The notes beneath the pieces are model-generated. The model did no database searches. It saw nothing but the letters and a program-made list of their open reading frames with translations, and had not been told where the DNA came from. 64,000 nucleotides of DNA from Hordeum vulgare subsp. vulgare (taxonomy: Eukaryota; Streptophyta; Magnoliopsida; Poales; Poaceae), in the NCBI RefSeq assembly GCF_904849725.1, contig NC_058522.1, positions 455,950,844-456,014,843 on the forward strand. The letters are read 5' to 3'. Made by a program: the position numbers and the translations under genes. Each line of letters starts with the position of its first letter. The stretch's first letter is position 1. Below are positions 12,190 to 25,350 of this stretch, in pieces.

Positions 12190-13050
12190 TTAAAATTAAA
12201 CACTTCATTCTCTATAGTTAGCAAAATAGAGGAGGAACTAGCCATAGTAACAAGCGAAGATACATATTTCTTTTATTTTTAAGAGGTAAACTAAATATAC
12301 CAGCAAATAAAAAGTAGAACTAGTGAATGATTATTTGGGTGAAGTTTCTTGATAGTTGGTGATAATATTCCCTAGCAACGGCGCCAGAAATCCTTCCTGA
12401 TACTTGTGATCCGCATTTGGTTTTCCATGAAGAGGAATGGGTAATCGTAGCACAATACGGGTAAGTATTTCCCTTAGTTAAGAAACAAGGTTTATCGAAC
12501 CAAAAAAGGAAAGTTGAGTGTTTCCTCAGTCGATTACTAATAGTGTCGAGCAAAGTTGAGTGTTCCCTAATTTCTAAAGAAACTAATTCATTATGCTCAA
12601 AATGCGAAGTCATGAAAGTTTCCATAGAGTTTTATATTTCCAACATTCTTTGGTAATAAGAGATATCCTGGAATCTATCTAGGGACATAGTGACTGAGCA
12701 AGCAAAGTAATAGGCATGACTTGTAGACTAGAGAGCGAAGATGCAAACTAGTGACAAGCATAGCGAGCAAAGGTAAATATTTTTGTATTTTTGATATTTT
12801 TTGAAGCAAGAAATATATAACAGTTAATAAAAATAAGAACAAGTGAATCATAATTTGTGTGAAGTTACTTGATAGTTGGTGATCATATTCCGCAACAACG
12901 GCGCCAGAAATCCTTCCTCATACTTGTGATCTACGTTGGGTTTTTCGTGTAGAGGAATGGGTAATGGCAGCACAATGCGGATATGTATTTTTCTCGATTA
13001 AGAAACAAAAGTTTATGGAACAAATAGGAATATTAATCCTCAACCGTCTT
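12190..13050 (-). repeat. Direct duplication across the primer site and LTR edge of P
   Basis: The segment around 12330-12500 recurs at about 12849-13020 with an offset of 520 bp. Both copies contain CAACGGCGCCAGAAATCCTT, the complement of the TGGCGCCGTTG primer site, followed by the LTR edge. The first is at about 12376 and the second at about 12896. The element therefore has two primer sites and a short extra LTR piece (12398 to about 12620). Copies differ at many bases, so the event is old. Confidence 0.75.
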
Positions 13051-14490
13051 CAGCGGCTGCACAAAAAAGAGCAAACAACTTGCACCCAACGCGGGCAAGG
13101 GTGTTGTCAATCCCTGGATCTTGTTATTTGCAAGCGAATGAGGTGTGTAGATAATTGTACATAGTTGTAAATTCCAAAATAAAATAATCTACAAATAATA
13201 AAAGAGAGGAAGTTATATGTTTTATGAATATATAAGTGAATAGACCCGGGGTCCATTGTGTTCTCTAGTGTCATTTCTCATGAAAGCAATATATGATGGG
13301 TAAACAAATTACTGTTGGGCAATTGATAGAAGAGCGGATATTTATGCGATTTTCTCGGCAATGATCATGTGTATATAGGTATCATGTCCATAAGCAAATA
13401 CGACGACCCCTGCATGCACCTACTACTATTACTCCACCCATCGACCGATATCTTGCATGCATGTAGAGTATTAAGTAAAACAGAGTAATGCTTGGGAACG
13501 ATGACATGATATAGACAAAGTAAACTCAACCAATATGAATAAATCGCAACATTTTACCCTTCGTGGGAGCAACACAAAGACGCAACTTGTCTCCTTCTGT
13601 CTGTGGGATATAGAAACTCGCGAGGTTGAACCCACTACAACGCACCCCTCTCGCTGAAGAAATACCAAACTACTTGGCCAAAGCAATTCAATAGGTCAGA
13701 GAGAATTACGAATCTATGATGATCATGCAAATAAGAATAATAAAACTCAAAGAAGACACAAATATTAGTCATGAATAATCTGAACATAAACACACAATCG
13801 GGTCCCAACAAACACATCATACAAAAGAATTAGATCGGATAGATCAAAGCAAAAACGCGATGATCATTGTATTGAAGATCAAGATCAAGATCAAGAGAGA
13901 GAGAGAGAGAGATAGTAATCTAGATACTAACTAAGGATCCGTAGGTCTGTGGTGAACTACTCACACATCATCACGGGGGCAGCAAGCTTGATGAAGAGGC
14001 CCTCCATGATCGACCCCCTCCAGTAGAGTGCCGGAATGAAGCTCCATATGACGTCGCCCGGGAACAAATAGTTGTGGTGGTATAAAAAGTGTTTGGCGAT
14101 GATATTTAGGGTTTCAGAAATATATGTCAATTTATAGGCCAAGGAACGGAGCAAGAGGGGCCAAACGGGAGTAACAAGCCATCACGGTGCAGTCACCCCA
14201 CTGGTCGCGCCCTGTTGGCTTGTGGGCCCCCCGTGTGGTTTTAGGTCTCCTCCCAAAGCTTCCAGGTCTTATTTTGGTCTAGGAAAAATCAAAAAAAGTT
14301 TTGTGGCAATTGGACTTCGTTTCGTACTGAAAACCTGAAAAGCAAAAAGCACGCAGAAAATAACAATTGGACATGCACACTGGGTTAATAGGTTAGTGCT
14401 CAAACATTATATAAATTGGTGAATTATGACCCAAACATTATCCTAGGATGATAATATAACATCATGGAACAATAAAAAATTATATATACA
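12918..14490 (-). mobile_element. LTR of Gypsy element P
   Basis: LTR read on the minus strand. Its outer 14 bases (TTGGAGACGTATCA on plus) lie at 32065-32078, because element Q inserted 14 bp from its end. A minus-strand TATA-like box (complement of TTTATAGG) lies at 14131-14138. A GA microsatellite lies at about 13893-13912. Homology with the LTR at 383-2418 is visible around the LTR-end motif AAGTATTTCCCTTAGTTAAG. Confidence 0.85.
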
Positions 14491-15967
14491 TGATAACCCG
14501 CAAGTGTAGCGGATCATTTGTAGCCTTTTTCGATAAGTAAGAGCGTCGAACCCAACGAGGATCTGAAGGTAGAACAAATATACCCTCAAGTTCTATCGAC
14601 CACTGATACAACTCTATGCACACTTAAAGTTTGCTTTACCTAAAACAAGAATAAAACTAGAAATACTTTGCGAGAAAATAAAGAGTAAGTAAATAAAATT
14701 AGGGGTTGTGTAGTAGAAATCTTTTTGTGTAAGAGAAGAAAAAGATTGTCCATAGGCAATCGAATATAACATGATAGATACTTACCATGTGCAATGAGGG
14801 AGAGGCATACGCTAACACACTTTCCGTACTTGGATTATATGCACTTATGCTTGGACCTCTAGCAAGCATCCGCAACTACTAGAAATCATTAAGGTAAACC
14901 CAACCATAGCATTAAACATCAAGTCCTCTTTACTCTCATACGCGCACAACTTACTTACTCGGGTGTAAGTTCCTGTCACTCTCTCCACCCACTATAATCG
15001 AATCATGAACATATTGCAAACTCTCCAGTGTGTATCCTTCACGTGTGCACATCACGGAAGGCACCTTAGGATAGCACCATATGAACACACAACTCATATC
15101 AATAACATCGTATCACAATTAACCCATAGGACAAAATGGATCTACTCAAACATCATAGGATAGCCACATATCATTGGGGAATAGTATGTAGTGTTGAGAA
15201 GACTGAGAACCATGTATAAGTAGAGAGTTACAGAGCGAAAAAGAGGTGTTACATCGCTGCATAGAGGGGGACAAATAGTTGGTGTTGACAGTAGCAAGAT
15301 TTTTTATGTAGATAGCCGTCACGCTCCTTGCCCCGACGGCACTCCGGCCCGACTAGGAGAGAAGGGGAGAGAGCCCCTTCCTTCTTCTTCTTACTTGGCC
15401 TCCCCTAAATTGGAGGAGAGTTACCCCTCTCGTCCATGACCTCCATGACGGCGGAGGGGCATGATCCCCTCCGAGATTGGATCTCCCTTTCTGTTCTCTT
15501 CTGTTTCGCGTTCCCGTTTTCTCGCCCTTCACTGTTTCGTAAATTCCTGGATATCAGCAACTCCGATCGGGCTGAAATTTTGAGGGGAGTTTGATCCATA
15601 AATTAGCTTTATTGTGACCGAAGAAGATCCCCAACCGACTATGGCCACTAGGCACCACCCTACACCATGGGGTATGGACCGCGCCATCGTACATAGTGGA
15701 GGCCGTGGGCCTCCGTTTGCGTTGATTCCACCTCCCAAAACTCACATATATTCCAAAATTATTCTCGATAAATTTTTATCGCGTTTGGACTTTGTTTGAT
15801 ATGGATATTTTGCAAAACAAAAAACATGCAACAAACATGAACTCGCGCTCAACACTAGATCAATATGTTAGTCCAATAAATCATATAAAATGTTGCCAAA
15901 AAATGTGAAAGTTGTATAATATTGGCATGGAACAATCAAAAATTATAGATACAATGGAGATGTATCA
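14491..15967 (-). mobile_element. 3' LTR of element Q
   Basis: 1477 bp, TGATAACCCGCAAG to GGAGATGTATCA on the plus strand. Read on minus, it is the downstream LTR. It aligns throughout with 30596-32059. Confidence 0.9.
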
Positions 15968-18434
15968 GCATCACCAAGCTTAATTCCTGCTCGTCCTTGA
16001 GTAGGTAAATAAGAAAAAAGATAATTTTAGATGTGGAATGCTATCTAGTATAATCTTGATCATATATCTAATCATGGCATGAATATTAAGATATAAGTGA
16101 TTCAAGTCAATAGTCCATCATTTGACAAAAAGACATCCATACTCAGGTTTACTAACAAACAATCATGTTCTTTCAAAATAATAATGCTAAAGAAAGCTAT
16201 CCCTACAAAATCATATAGCCTGTCATGCTTGATCTTCATAGCATAAAGTATGAATCGTGAGCATCCTAGTGTCAAATCAAGAAATTGGATCGTACTTTTT
16301 AATGCCCTTCAGCATTTTCTTACTCACTCAATACATGAGCGAGAACCATGAATATAGCATAAAGGTGGAATAGAATATGGTGGTAGGTTTCAAAGGGGTA
16401 AAAGTGAAGAAGAAAGTCTCGCATCAACTCGGTGTATCAAGGGCTATGGAGATGCCCATCTATAATAGGGATTCCCATGCAACGGATGCACTAAGAGCTA
16501 TAAGTGTATGAAAGCTCAATATGAAAACTAAGTGGGTGTGCATCAAACTCTATAATGAAAAATTCCCACTAGTATATGAAAGTGACAACATAGGAGACTC
16601 TCCATGTGAAAAACATGGTGCTACTTTGAAGCACAAGTGTGGAATTAGTATGGCTCTTCTCTCTTTTCTTTCATTTTTTTATTTTTTGTTTCTTTCTCAT
16701 TTTTTTATTTTTATTTTCCTTATTTTCTTTCTCTTTTTTTCGTTTTTTGTGGTGGGCTCATTTGGCCTCCCCCATTTTTCATTTTTCGTCCGGAGTCTCA
16801 TCCCGACTTGTGAGGGAATCATAGTATCCATCATCCTTTCCTCACTAGTACAATGCTCAAATAATGAATAATGATGATCGTCACACTTTTATTTACTTAC
16901 AACTCAATATTACAACTTCATACCTAGAACAAAGTATGAATCTATATGAATGCCTCTCGCAGTGTACCATGATGTGCAATGATCTAGCATAGCACATACA
17001 TAAAAAAACGGACAAGCCATGGAAATCTCATACTAGCTATCTTACGATCATGGAAAGCAATATGACAATGAATGCTCAAGTCATCAAAATGGAAGTGGTG
17101 GAAGTTGCATGGCAGTTATCTTGAAATGGCTATGGAAATGCCATAATGGGTAGGTATGGTGGCGGTTTTGAGGAAGATATAATAAGGCTTATGTGTGATA
17201 GAGCGTATCATATCACGGGGTTTGGATGAACCTCAAAGTTTGCACCGACTCTCGAGGTGAGAAAGGGCAACACATGGGACCGTCGAGGCTAGCAAATTGC
17301 GGAAAGGTAAGAGTGCATATATCCATGGATTCACATTAGTAAAAAAGAACTCACATACTTATTCCAAGATTTTATTAGCTCTCTCGAAGCAAAGCACTAC
17401 TCGCATGCCCCTGGGGAGAAGGTTGGGAGGAGTTAACCATCGCGCGACTTCGATTATAACATCACAAAGGATTTCAATCAAGGATAAATTATGCTCCAAC
17501 TTCATCGCATAACAAGACACTATACGTGCATGCTACGGGAATCACAAACCTTAACATCATTATTCTTACTAATCCACGAACATCAACTAGTGCACCCACA
17601 TATTACTAGCTTAATGTCACAAAACTGTTGCAAGGAATCAAACATATCATACTTAGTGATCTACAAGTTATATGTAGGATTTTATGACTAACCATGTAAA
17701 TGACCAATTCCTTTTCACTATCTAAATAGGTATAAGTGAAGCATGAGAGTTTAACTCTTTCTACGAAATACCATGCTCCAATAAATATAAGTGAAGCAGA
17801 ATCAAATTCTACAAATAATGGTTTTCTATATGTAGAGAAACAGGAAATCCAGACTTCAAATGATATAAGTGAAGCACATGAACCATTCTAGAAAGCAATA
17901 CTCAAAAGATATAAGTGAAGTGCAATGAGCATTTTATAAATCAACCATGGACTATCTCATACCAGCATGGTGCATATCTCGTGAACGAAACGAAGACGAA
18001 AACATACCGATACTTGTTGAAGAAAGATGGGATGCCTTCCGGGTCATCCCCAAGCTTAGACGCTTGAGTATCCTTGGATACTTACTTGGTGTGCCTTGGG
18101 CATCCCCAAGCGTGAACTATTGCCTCTCCTCCATCTCTTCATATCGAGTCCTCCTCGAACTTCGAACACTTCATCCACACAAAACTTAACAGAAAACTCA
18201 TGAGATCTGTTAGTATAATAATGCAAATTACTACCTTAAATATTGTTGCAAACTCATTCATATTTTATTTTTTGCATTATATATACTGTAATATAACTTC
18301 TCCATGGCTTATACCACCGATACAATCGAGAGGTTCATCAAAATAAGCAAAAATTACATCAAAAACATGACAGTTTGTAGTAATCAGAACATTGACCATA
18401 CTTATGTAACTTAAAAAGTTCTTAAACAATTCAT
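15968..18434 (-). other. 3' non-coding internal region of Q with polypurine tract
   Basis: Plus-strand bases 15968-16007 are the complement of a GGACGAGCAGG...AAGCTTGG polypurine region next to the 3' LTR, the same motif as at 350-380. A nearly pure T/C tract spans about 16650-16760 (A/G-rich on the element's sense strand). The CCCCAAGCTTAGACGC word near 18045 also occurs in P near 10771, and a shortened form (CCCCAAGC) recurs near 18105. Small frames here (16521-16871, 17297-17512) are low-complexity read-through. Confidence 0.7.
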
Positions 18435-19384
18435 TCACACAAAGTAAAGACCAATACATAGCATAAGTAGTTTCTTGCATTTTTTCGTATTGGAAACATA
18501 GAGAGGTGAAGATTCGGTTCCTCTCTCATAATAATTGCAAGTAGGAGAAGCAAGCACATGCATATTATATTCATCAAAATCATCATGTGAAGTGGTAAAA
18601 CGCAACCCATCAATATAATTGTTAATAAGTGCAAACTTCTCTGATATAGTGTAGTTGGGAGAACTCAAAAATATAATAGGACAATCATGTGTGGGTGCAA
18701 TAACAACAATTTCATGTTTAACATAAGAAACTACAGAAAGTTCATCTTCATAAGCATAATCCATATTGGCATCTTGGCCACAAGCATAACATGCATCAAT
18801 TTCATCCAAACGGGATATTTCAAAAGAATCAACGAGGTCATAGCAGTTATCATAACAATCATCCTTTGGTAAGCACGAAGGGAAATTAAATAATTTATGA
18901 GTTGAAAAGTTACTCTCATTAGAAGGTGGGCACAGTAACTAACCCGGTCTTCCCCCTTTTTTTCTTCACTCTCGTGGTCATCTTTTTCATCCAATGAGCT
19001 CAGAGTTTCATCAATTTCTTCTACCATAGACTCCCGCAAAATATTAGTATCTTCTTGGACAGAGGAGACTTTCTCAAGAAATGCATCAATATTGTAATTG
19101 TATTTATAATTCTCATAGAAATATTTAAGTATAGCAAAATTTTCAGGTCTTGAAATAGCATCATCATAATTTTCACACTTTTCAAAGAAAGAAACAATTT
19201 CATAAGCACCCTTCAAAGCAACAAATTCTACTATTCTTTCCAGATCATATATACCATTAACATAAGAAGCTAAGGTTTTATAATCTTTAAATTCACATGA
19301 AAATGGAAGGTGTCGAGCCTTCATTCTAGAGCAGCAAGTATAATCATATCTCCGGCATAAATTCCAAGTATACCAATGCAACAT
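18435..19384 (-). pseudogene. Gag-like ORF of element Q, split by CACTA-1
   Basis: Minus-strand coding remnant. The part nearest CACTA-1 reads LPFSCEFKDYKTLASYVNGI and continues with FFEKCENYDDA and FLEKVSSVQEDTN. After a frameshift near 18800-18950 it continues in frame 18809-18435 with PNYTISEKFALINNYIDGL. The upstream part of the same frame lies beyond CACTA-1 (30246-30500, FRCTCYSWRWEPPNKLNARY). I recognise this as the hydrophilic ORF carried by polymerase-less Triticeae Gypsy elements, but cannot name a domain. CACTA-1 insertion, a frameshift and internal stops make it non-functional. Confidence 0.6.
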
Positions 19385-20097
19385 CACTAGTAGAAAACAG
19401 GGCTTCGGTCCCGGTTCCACAAGGCCTTTAGTCCCAGTTCTGCAATCGGGACTAAACAATCGGTACAAATGGCCGAAACTTTTAGTCTCGGTTGTGTTAC
19501 GAACCAAGACTAACAATGTTCCACGTGGCCGCTGTGGGGCGCGAGGTAGGAGGACATTTAGTCCCGGTTGGTAACAACAACCGGGACTAAAAGGCAGCCA
19601 CGCGTCTGCAACTGCTTGACTTTGGGTATTTTTTTTTGAAAGGAGAGGTTTAGGAGTTTCATATTGTGTTTTACCCTTTTATTTTTGTGTTTACCCTTTA
19701 ATTATTTTACATTTAGGATTTAATTTCATTTTATGTTGTGCATTCAACTCAATGCTAGGTACTACATATAGCACCGAAGGGACAATTAATTACACAACAT
19801 CGTCATGAACATATATATAGAGAAGTGACCTCTCTTTCTCCGTGCTTGGTCGAACAACTCGATGCTACTACATATAGTACACGACCATGCATATATACAC
19901 TATATAACATCTCTTGTGATCCCTAACAAGCTAATATCTATCCACCAAAATCGGTAAGGAAATCCCGATGATATTCCCCGTCTGTAGGTATGACATGCTC
20001 AACAAAGAATCCCGTCAATTGCTCTTGAGTTGCTCGTATGCGATCAGTTGGTAGGAGTTCTTACCACTTCCGCTTGATCTAATTTAAAGAAGGGGGT

Positions 20098-20100
<3 letters not shown>

Positions 20101-20142
<42 letters not shown>
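20101..20142. repeat. TA microsatellite
   Basis: An uninterrupted run of about 21 TA units inside CACTA-1, in an intron-like gap of the Ulp1-like gene. Confidence 0.95.
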
Positions 20143-20153
<11 letters not shown>

Positions 20154-20229
20154 GAATGAAACTCAACACAATTGATGGTAATAAAATAAAAATGTGAATA
20201 TTGTTTACGTACATCAAGTTCTTTAAAAG

Positions 20230-23200
20230 ATTTGCCGTTCTCACAGGTCATCTCATGAATCCACTCGCAAACGTAGTATCCACATAAATTATTCCCGACT
20301 TCCTACCTCAAGCAGTATTTTACGAGAATAGAGTTCAATTAAAATAATAATCAAGCATGATAATGGTATTGAAACTAGAATGAATAAGAGATGCGCGGAA
20401 CTATCTAGTACTACTTACTTTGGAGAAGGAAAATTGCAGCTCCTTATTCCATACACCTTTAGAGCTCTAGGTGAACTTTTTTCAAACCGTGCACGACAAA
20501 TAAAATGATTACTTGATATCAGGAAATGAAAGAAAGTTGCCGATATGGTACGATAATGATTGAACTAACTTCTGGAGCATTTCAATAATCGGCGCCAATG
20601 TTGTAGGGTCTTTACTAGCGTATCCAAGAAAAGTACTAGTCCCTCGTCAAGCCTAATGATTAGCAAAACAAAGTGAAACCTACGCACACATAACTCATCA
20701 ATTATACTTAACCTCGAGTAAGCGAAACAGAATATGCAGAAGACAACTAGTAGCACTCACCCGAAGTTGTCAGGAAATAGTATTCCACTTCTGTCATGTT
20801 CTCGAAGTAACACAGTTAGCAACAATTTCTCTGTATCCATGGGATTCTTATGTACCGTATGCACATATACGGTATTTGGGTTAATGAACCCAACTGACGA
20901 TCGTTTTGTCGAGGGCATCTTGATTGTATAACTGAAAGAATTCTTCAAATTCAATGTATAACGACCCGTTTCCATTGTAGAAGTGCCCATCTTTAATTCC
21001 GACATAGATAGTGTTGGTCCCATCCTTGCAGGCTTTCAAGTACCAATCATGTAGTCTTCGTATCATCGTTGATAGTTTCCGCAACTGCTCAGATTTGACG
21101 AGAGGCTTCCCGTGCTCGTATCTAAGGGCTACTACCAGGGAAGTTTCGAACTGTACATCATCGCTTAAGAAATCACCAAGAGTGAAACCAGGATTAGCGG
21201 CCACTACCCCCGGATCAATATTAGCGACATCGGTAAACACCTTGAGTGGGGGCACGATTGCTTCTCCTGTTCGTCGAGCTGCGAAATTGTTTTCCCACTT
21301 CTGGCACCACTGGTACTTAACCTTACCGACTTCTTCGCTTGAGCATATGTCCTTTGAATAGTTCTCTCGTAGTGTGAAGGCAACGAAGGTGGTGGTTGTC
21401 GCTTAAGAGCATCCAAACAGTGCTTCGCTTTTACCGGATCAATTTTGTCAATTGGAGGTGGACGTTTTGGTGCAAAAAAGGCCTTATTATAGTCATCCAT
21501 TATTTTTGCGTTTTCCTCCTTAGTCATGTCGTAGGGTCTATTGGGAAGAGCCTTGTGGACTCTTGGGAGTGCTTTGTATCTCTTTCATGTTCTACTGCTA
21601 GCCGCCGGAGCGACGGAGAGTCTCTTCCGTCGTTGCTGATTAGGAGGAGTCAGCTGACGCGGCGGAGTCCGCTGACGCGGCTGAGACAACTCAGGTAGAG
21701 GAGGATTCTGCTGAGGGGCCTCCTCCGGCTCATTCTGCTAACGCCGCGGAGACAGCCGGGCCTCGTCCACTTGAGTGTGTTGGCGCAGCAGAGACATCCG
21801 ACGGGCCTCCTCCAGGTGAGTCTGCTGACGCGGTGGAGACAGCTGGGCCTCCTCAACCTGAGGCGGTGTCCAGTTTGGAAGCACGATATTTCCTTTGTCC
21901 ATAGACACGTAGTCCTTAAGGAATTTTCCAGAAGAATCTCCCCTTTGCCTGTAGGGTGTTCAAGCTCTAGCCCCTCAAATCCGCTCATCACTTCATCCAC
22001 CTCGACAACAGCAAAGCCATCTAGAGTCAGATTGAAATGGAAAGTTCCATCAGGTCGACAAGGTAAGGCATAACCGACCACCACCTTCAATGTTAGGTTT
22101 TGGCATTTCGCAATTAGCTCGCAATGTTCCCTCTCCGTGATACCATCCAATGGGTAGCGAGGAGCCATGATATGAGGCTGAATGAGATCAGTGTAAGCCA
22201 CGCTGCTTTTTCGCTGAGATGGTGGGGTAGCTTCGTGGGCAGTATCGGATAAAGGAGCTTCGTGCTGCCTTAGAAGCTCGTTGACTAGTATATGCCTCCA
22301 GTTTCTTCTCCTATAGTGATAATCTTTCTTCCATCCTCAACATCTGGTCTGCTTCCTCTCTGTTCTTTCTCCCTCAGCTTCTATAATCAGTGCTCGCTGG
22401 AAACCCATACTTCCATAGAACGGAGCCTCAGGTGCCTCGTGCTCCTCCACGGTGTTCAGGATTCCAGAGGGCCTTTGTCAACTCGTCCTTCACTTTGTCA
22501 GGATGGAACCTCCATTCATGCATGCCCTTGATTGCTTCGATAATCTTTAAGAGGGGTGTTTCCAGTTGAGCTTTCAAGAAACACACTTCCCTATTTTCGG
22601 GTTCAAAGCTCCCCCATGCTCGAAAATCCAAGTCCTTAAACGATCGGGCTAGTGCAATGTCGCTGGGTAGACCCCTTTATCAAGCAGGTTTTCTCAGCTT
22701 TGTCATACGTAGTCCTAGCAACCTCGTAGCCACCCGACCCTGTAACATAGTGATACTTCTTCTTTGCAGCATTTTCCTTATTTACAAGTGACCTTTGCTT
22801 AGCTTTCTACAATTTCTTGTACGCCACAAACACGGGCCAGTGATCTTTTATCTTCGCAAATTGACCGGTGATACGTCCCAAACATATCTATAATTTCTGC
22901 TTGTTCCATGATCTTTTGGGTGACATTGTTATATGTTTTGCTACACTTTTATATATTTTTACACATATTTGGACTAACCTACTAACTCAGTGCACCCAGT
23001 GCCAGTTTATGTCTGCTGATGTCTATTTTGCAGGGGCTTTTACCCAATTTTTCGAAGCCCGAAAAATCCCGAGAAAAATATATAAAAAATCAGCATAACG
23101 GAAGCTTCAAGATCACCGAAGATGGGCCTGAGGGAGGCCAGGGGCCGTCCAGGCGACCTCCTAGTGCGGCCTACCCCCTGGCCATGCCCACAGGCCGCTT

Positions 23201-24884
23201 GAGTGGGTCCCACGCCCTCCAGTGCCCTCCTTTCGCCTATATTAACCCCTTGACGAGGAAAACCCTATACGGGATCCAGAATTGTGAATTTCTCCATCGT
23301 TCCGCCGCCTCAGCGCTTCCGAGATCGGGAGCGTCACGAGACCTCTTCTCGGCACCCTGCCGGAGGGAGGATTGACCTCCGACAGCTTCTCCACCATCAT
23401 GGACGGTTCCCGGACGTGTCGTGAGTAGTCCTCCTTGGACCATGAGTCCATGACCAGTAGCTATGTGATGTCTTCTCTCCAATCTTGTGCTTCAATGGTT
23501 AGTCCTTGTGAGCTGCCCTACATGATCAAGGCATCTATGTAAATCTCATGTTATTACTATGCTCGGTTTGTTGGGATCCGATGGATTATGAGATTATGTT
23601 CATATTGTTATGAGTTATATATTTTATTATCCTTTTATATTATGTTCCTTAGTGATTCATGCATGTTCTCCGTTTCTTTTTATTTCTTTGGCCAAGTAGT
23701 ATATTGTAACTCCAAGAGTGAGCGTTATACATGATTGTGGGTTCATGCCCAGAGTGACAGAAACATGAGACTAGGGGATATGTTGTTGCCACCAGGGAGT
23801 AAACAACGGTGCTTGTGACCGCGGTTGCAAGGATTGTCTACCTTACGCATAGTTCGTTAATGCAGTTGTCCATTGCTTTGAGTTTTACTTTGGGTGGGGC
23901 TCGCAACTTAATACCAGCAAGATGTTCTGGATAGATATCTCAAGGTGGATGATTAGTAAGTAGATGCTGATGAATAAATGGTCTACTTGTCTTCGCATAC
24001 TGCCCATTACTATTGAGCCTCTAAATTTCGAGTAGCATAATTAGCACTGCGGTGCGTTCATAATTCTGTCAATTGCCCAACTGTAATTTGTTTACCCAAG
24101 CATAGTTGTTTATCGTCTTTTGGGAGAGAGACATCACTAGTGAACATCATGTGACTCTGGTCCATATCACCACCATTGCTTACACCTCCATCATTTACTA
24201 CTTTCATTTACTTTTCTATTGCAATCACTATCACTTTTCCCGCTTGTGTTTTGATCCTTTGCAAACTACAAGGCTGAATCTATTGACAACCTCTCTGTAC
24301 TCGTTGGGAGCAAAGTTATTTGTGTGTGTGCAGGTCCACGTCTTCTGCTACCTCCAGGGTGGGAGACACCTACTTGTTGATCCTAGGAGTCCTCCTGGTT
24401 CGATAAACCTTACAGTCTCCGTGTAAGGGAAAACTTGCTGCTGACTACATCTCAACCTTCCACTTGGCGTAACCAACCAGGAGCGAGAAGTATATACATC
24501 ATCTCGTCATCAACCAGTGAATTCTGGAGTCTTGTATTTATAAGGAAACTTGTTCAATCTTTTCTTATAGTTATTGAATAGTTCTGCCATCTTCATAAGA
24601 GCGAACGCCTTGACTTGTCCTTGTATAACGGGGTTATTTGGATTCTCCTGATCGTCGACATAAGAAACTGCATTGTCCTTCCTCTTATTCCACTCTTGGA
24701 TGCTGATCGAGACGCACTCCCTAATAATAACTCTGCACTGATATATAAATTTGTCTTTGCTCCTCTTGGTACCAATTGGTTGGCCATCTGGAGCGACTTC
24801 TTCGATCGTGAACCGTTCATCCTGGCCCAACCTTTTCTTCGGGCCTCGTCTCCTTATAGAATTTGGCTCGATCCGGAGGGCTAA
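20230..24884 (-). pseudogene. CACTA accessory protein with Ulp1 (C48)-like domain
   Basis: Multi-exon minus-strand gene of CACTA-1. It starts after a splice acceptor near 24882. Exon 24830-24510 contains IEEVAPDGQPIG and CVSISIQEWNKRKD. After the solo LTR it resumes with KIKDHWPVFVAYKK and later WRFHPDKVKDELTKALWNPE (about 22470-22560). Frame 21255-20881 carries FFQLYNQDALDKTIVSW. FHFVLLIIRLDEG followed by LFLDTL (20565-20756) gives the His/Asp part of the peptidase. GNNLCGYYVCEWIHEM at about 20240-20300 gives the Cys part with Cys intact. This order matches the En/Spm-subclass accessory ORF of grass CACTA elements. Frameshifts, stops and the LTR insertion disable it. The peptidase would act on SUMO-like conjugates by family analogy, but no substrate is known. 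Confidence 0.75.
22869..24475 (+). mobile_element. Solo Gypsy LTR inside the CACTA-1 gene
   Basis: Starts TGATACGTCCC and ends GGCGTAACCA. The flanks are ACCGG (22864-22868) and ACCAG (24476-24480), a 5-bp duplication with one mismatch. A TATA-like box TATATTAA lies at 23238-23245. No internal domain is attached, so LTR-LTR recombination removed the rest. It interrupts an exon of the accessory gene, whose reading resumes on both sides. Confidence 0.88.
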
Positions 24885-24977
24885 AAGAATAAAGAAGCAT
24901 TAATATATGCATATACAAAACAATTAATGCATCTAGTCAACACATGCTTAATTAATTAATATATATATATATATATA

Positions 24978-25350
24978 GGAAAATGGCTCCATACTCCTGG
25001 GTGTACGCACTCTCACGTTTAATATACCACATAGATGAAACGAATATACCTCTTTATCGTTTTTAATATACTTCATTATTGAATAGTAGATACCCCGAAG
25101 TGAGTTATGTGAAAAATCTCATTTGAATACCAATATTTTATAGTACTTGCACATATACTGTTTTTTTGTACGTGAAGATGATATATTAATAAAACTGATA
25201 ATTCTACTGATATTTTTTACACTATTTGTATTGAGGTATCTTAAAATCATTAATGAGGTATATAAAAAATAAAGAGGGGGTATAATACACTCGTAGGTGA
25301 GGTATATTAAATGTGGAAGTACATACACCCAGGAGTATATAAAAAGTATA
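24978..25350. mobile_element. MITE in CACTA-1 with ATACTCCTGGGTGTA ends
   Basis: The left segment ATACTCCTGGGTGTACGCAC and the right segment near 25316-25340 are inverted copies, extending to TTTAATATACC on each side. The interior is AT-rich and non-coding. The flanks are TA-rich, so the target duplication and superfamily cannot be fixed. Confidence 0.65.

Larger units (their letters stand above)
9938..14490 (-). mobile_element. Gypsy element P, minus strand, left part
   Basis: A minus-strand Gypsy element. Its first LTR (12918-14490, closing at 32065-32078 beyond element Q) is at the right. Next come a primer site, gag remnants (11490-12170) and 3' internal sequence down to about 9938. The region 9938-10150 aligns with 17230-17450 of element Q, so P and Q are relatives. 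Minus-strand AAGCTTGGGGATGCCCCGG near 10765-10790 matches the 3' internal motif of the group. No reverse transcriptase or integrase is visible. The distal LTR is missing, so the left end is truncated. Confidence 0.8.

Noticed and set aside
16521..16871. Hydrophobic frame suggesting a membrane protein
   Set aside because: The Phe/Leu run comes from a T/C tract in the 3' non-coding region of element Q, opposite to the element's sense strand.
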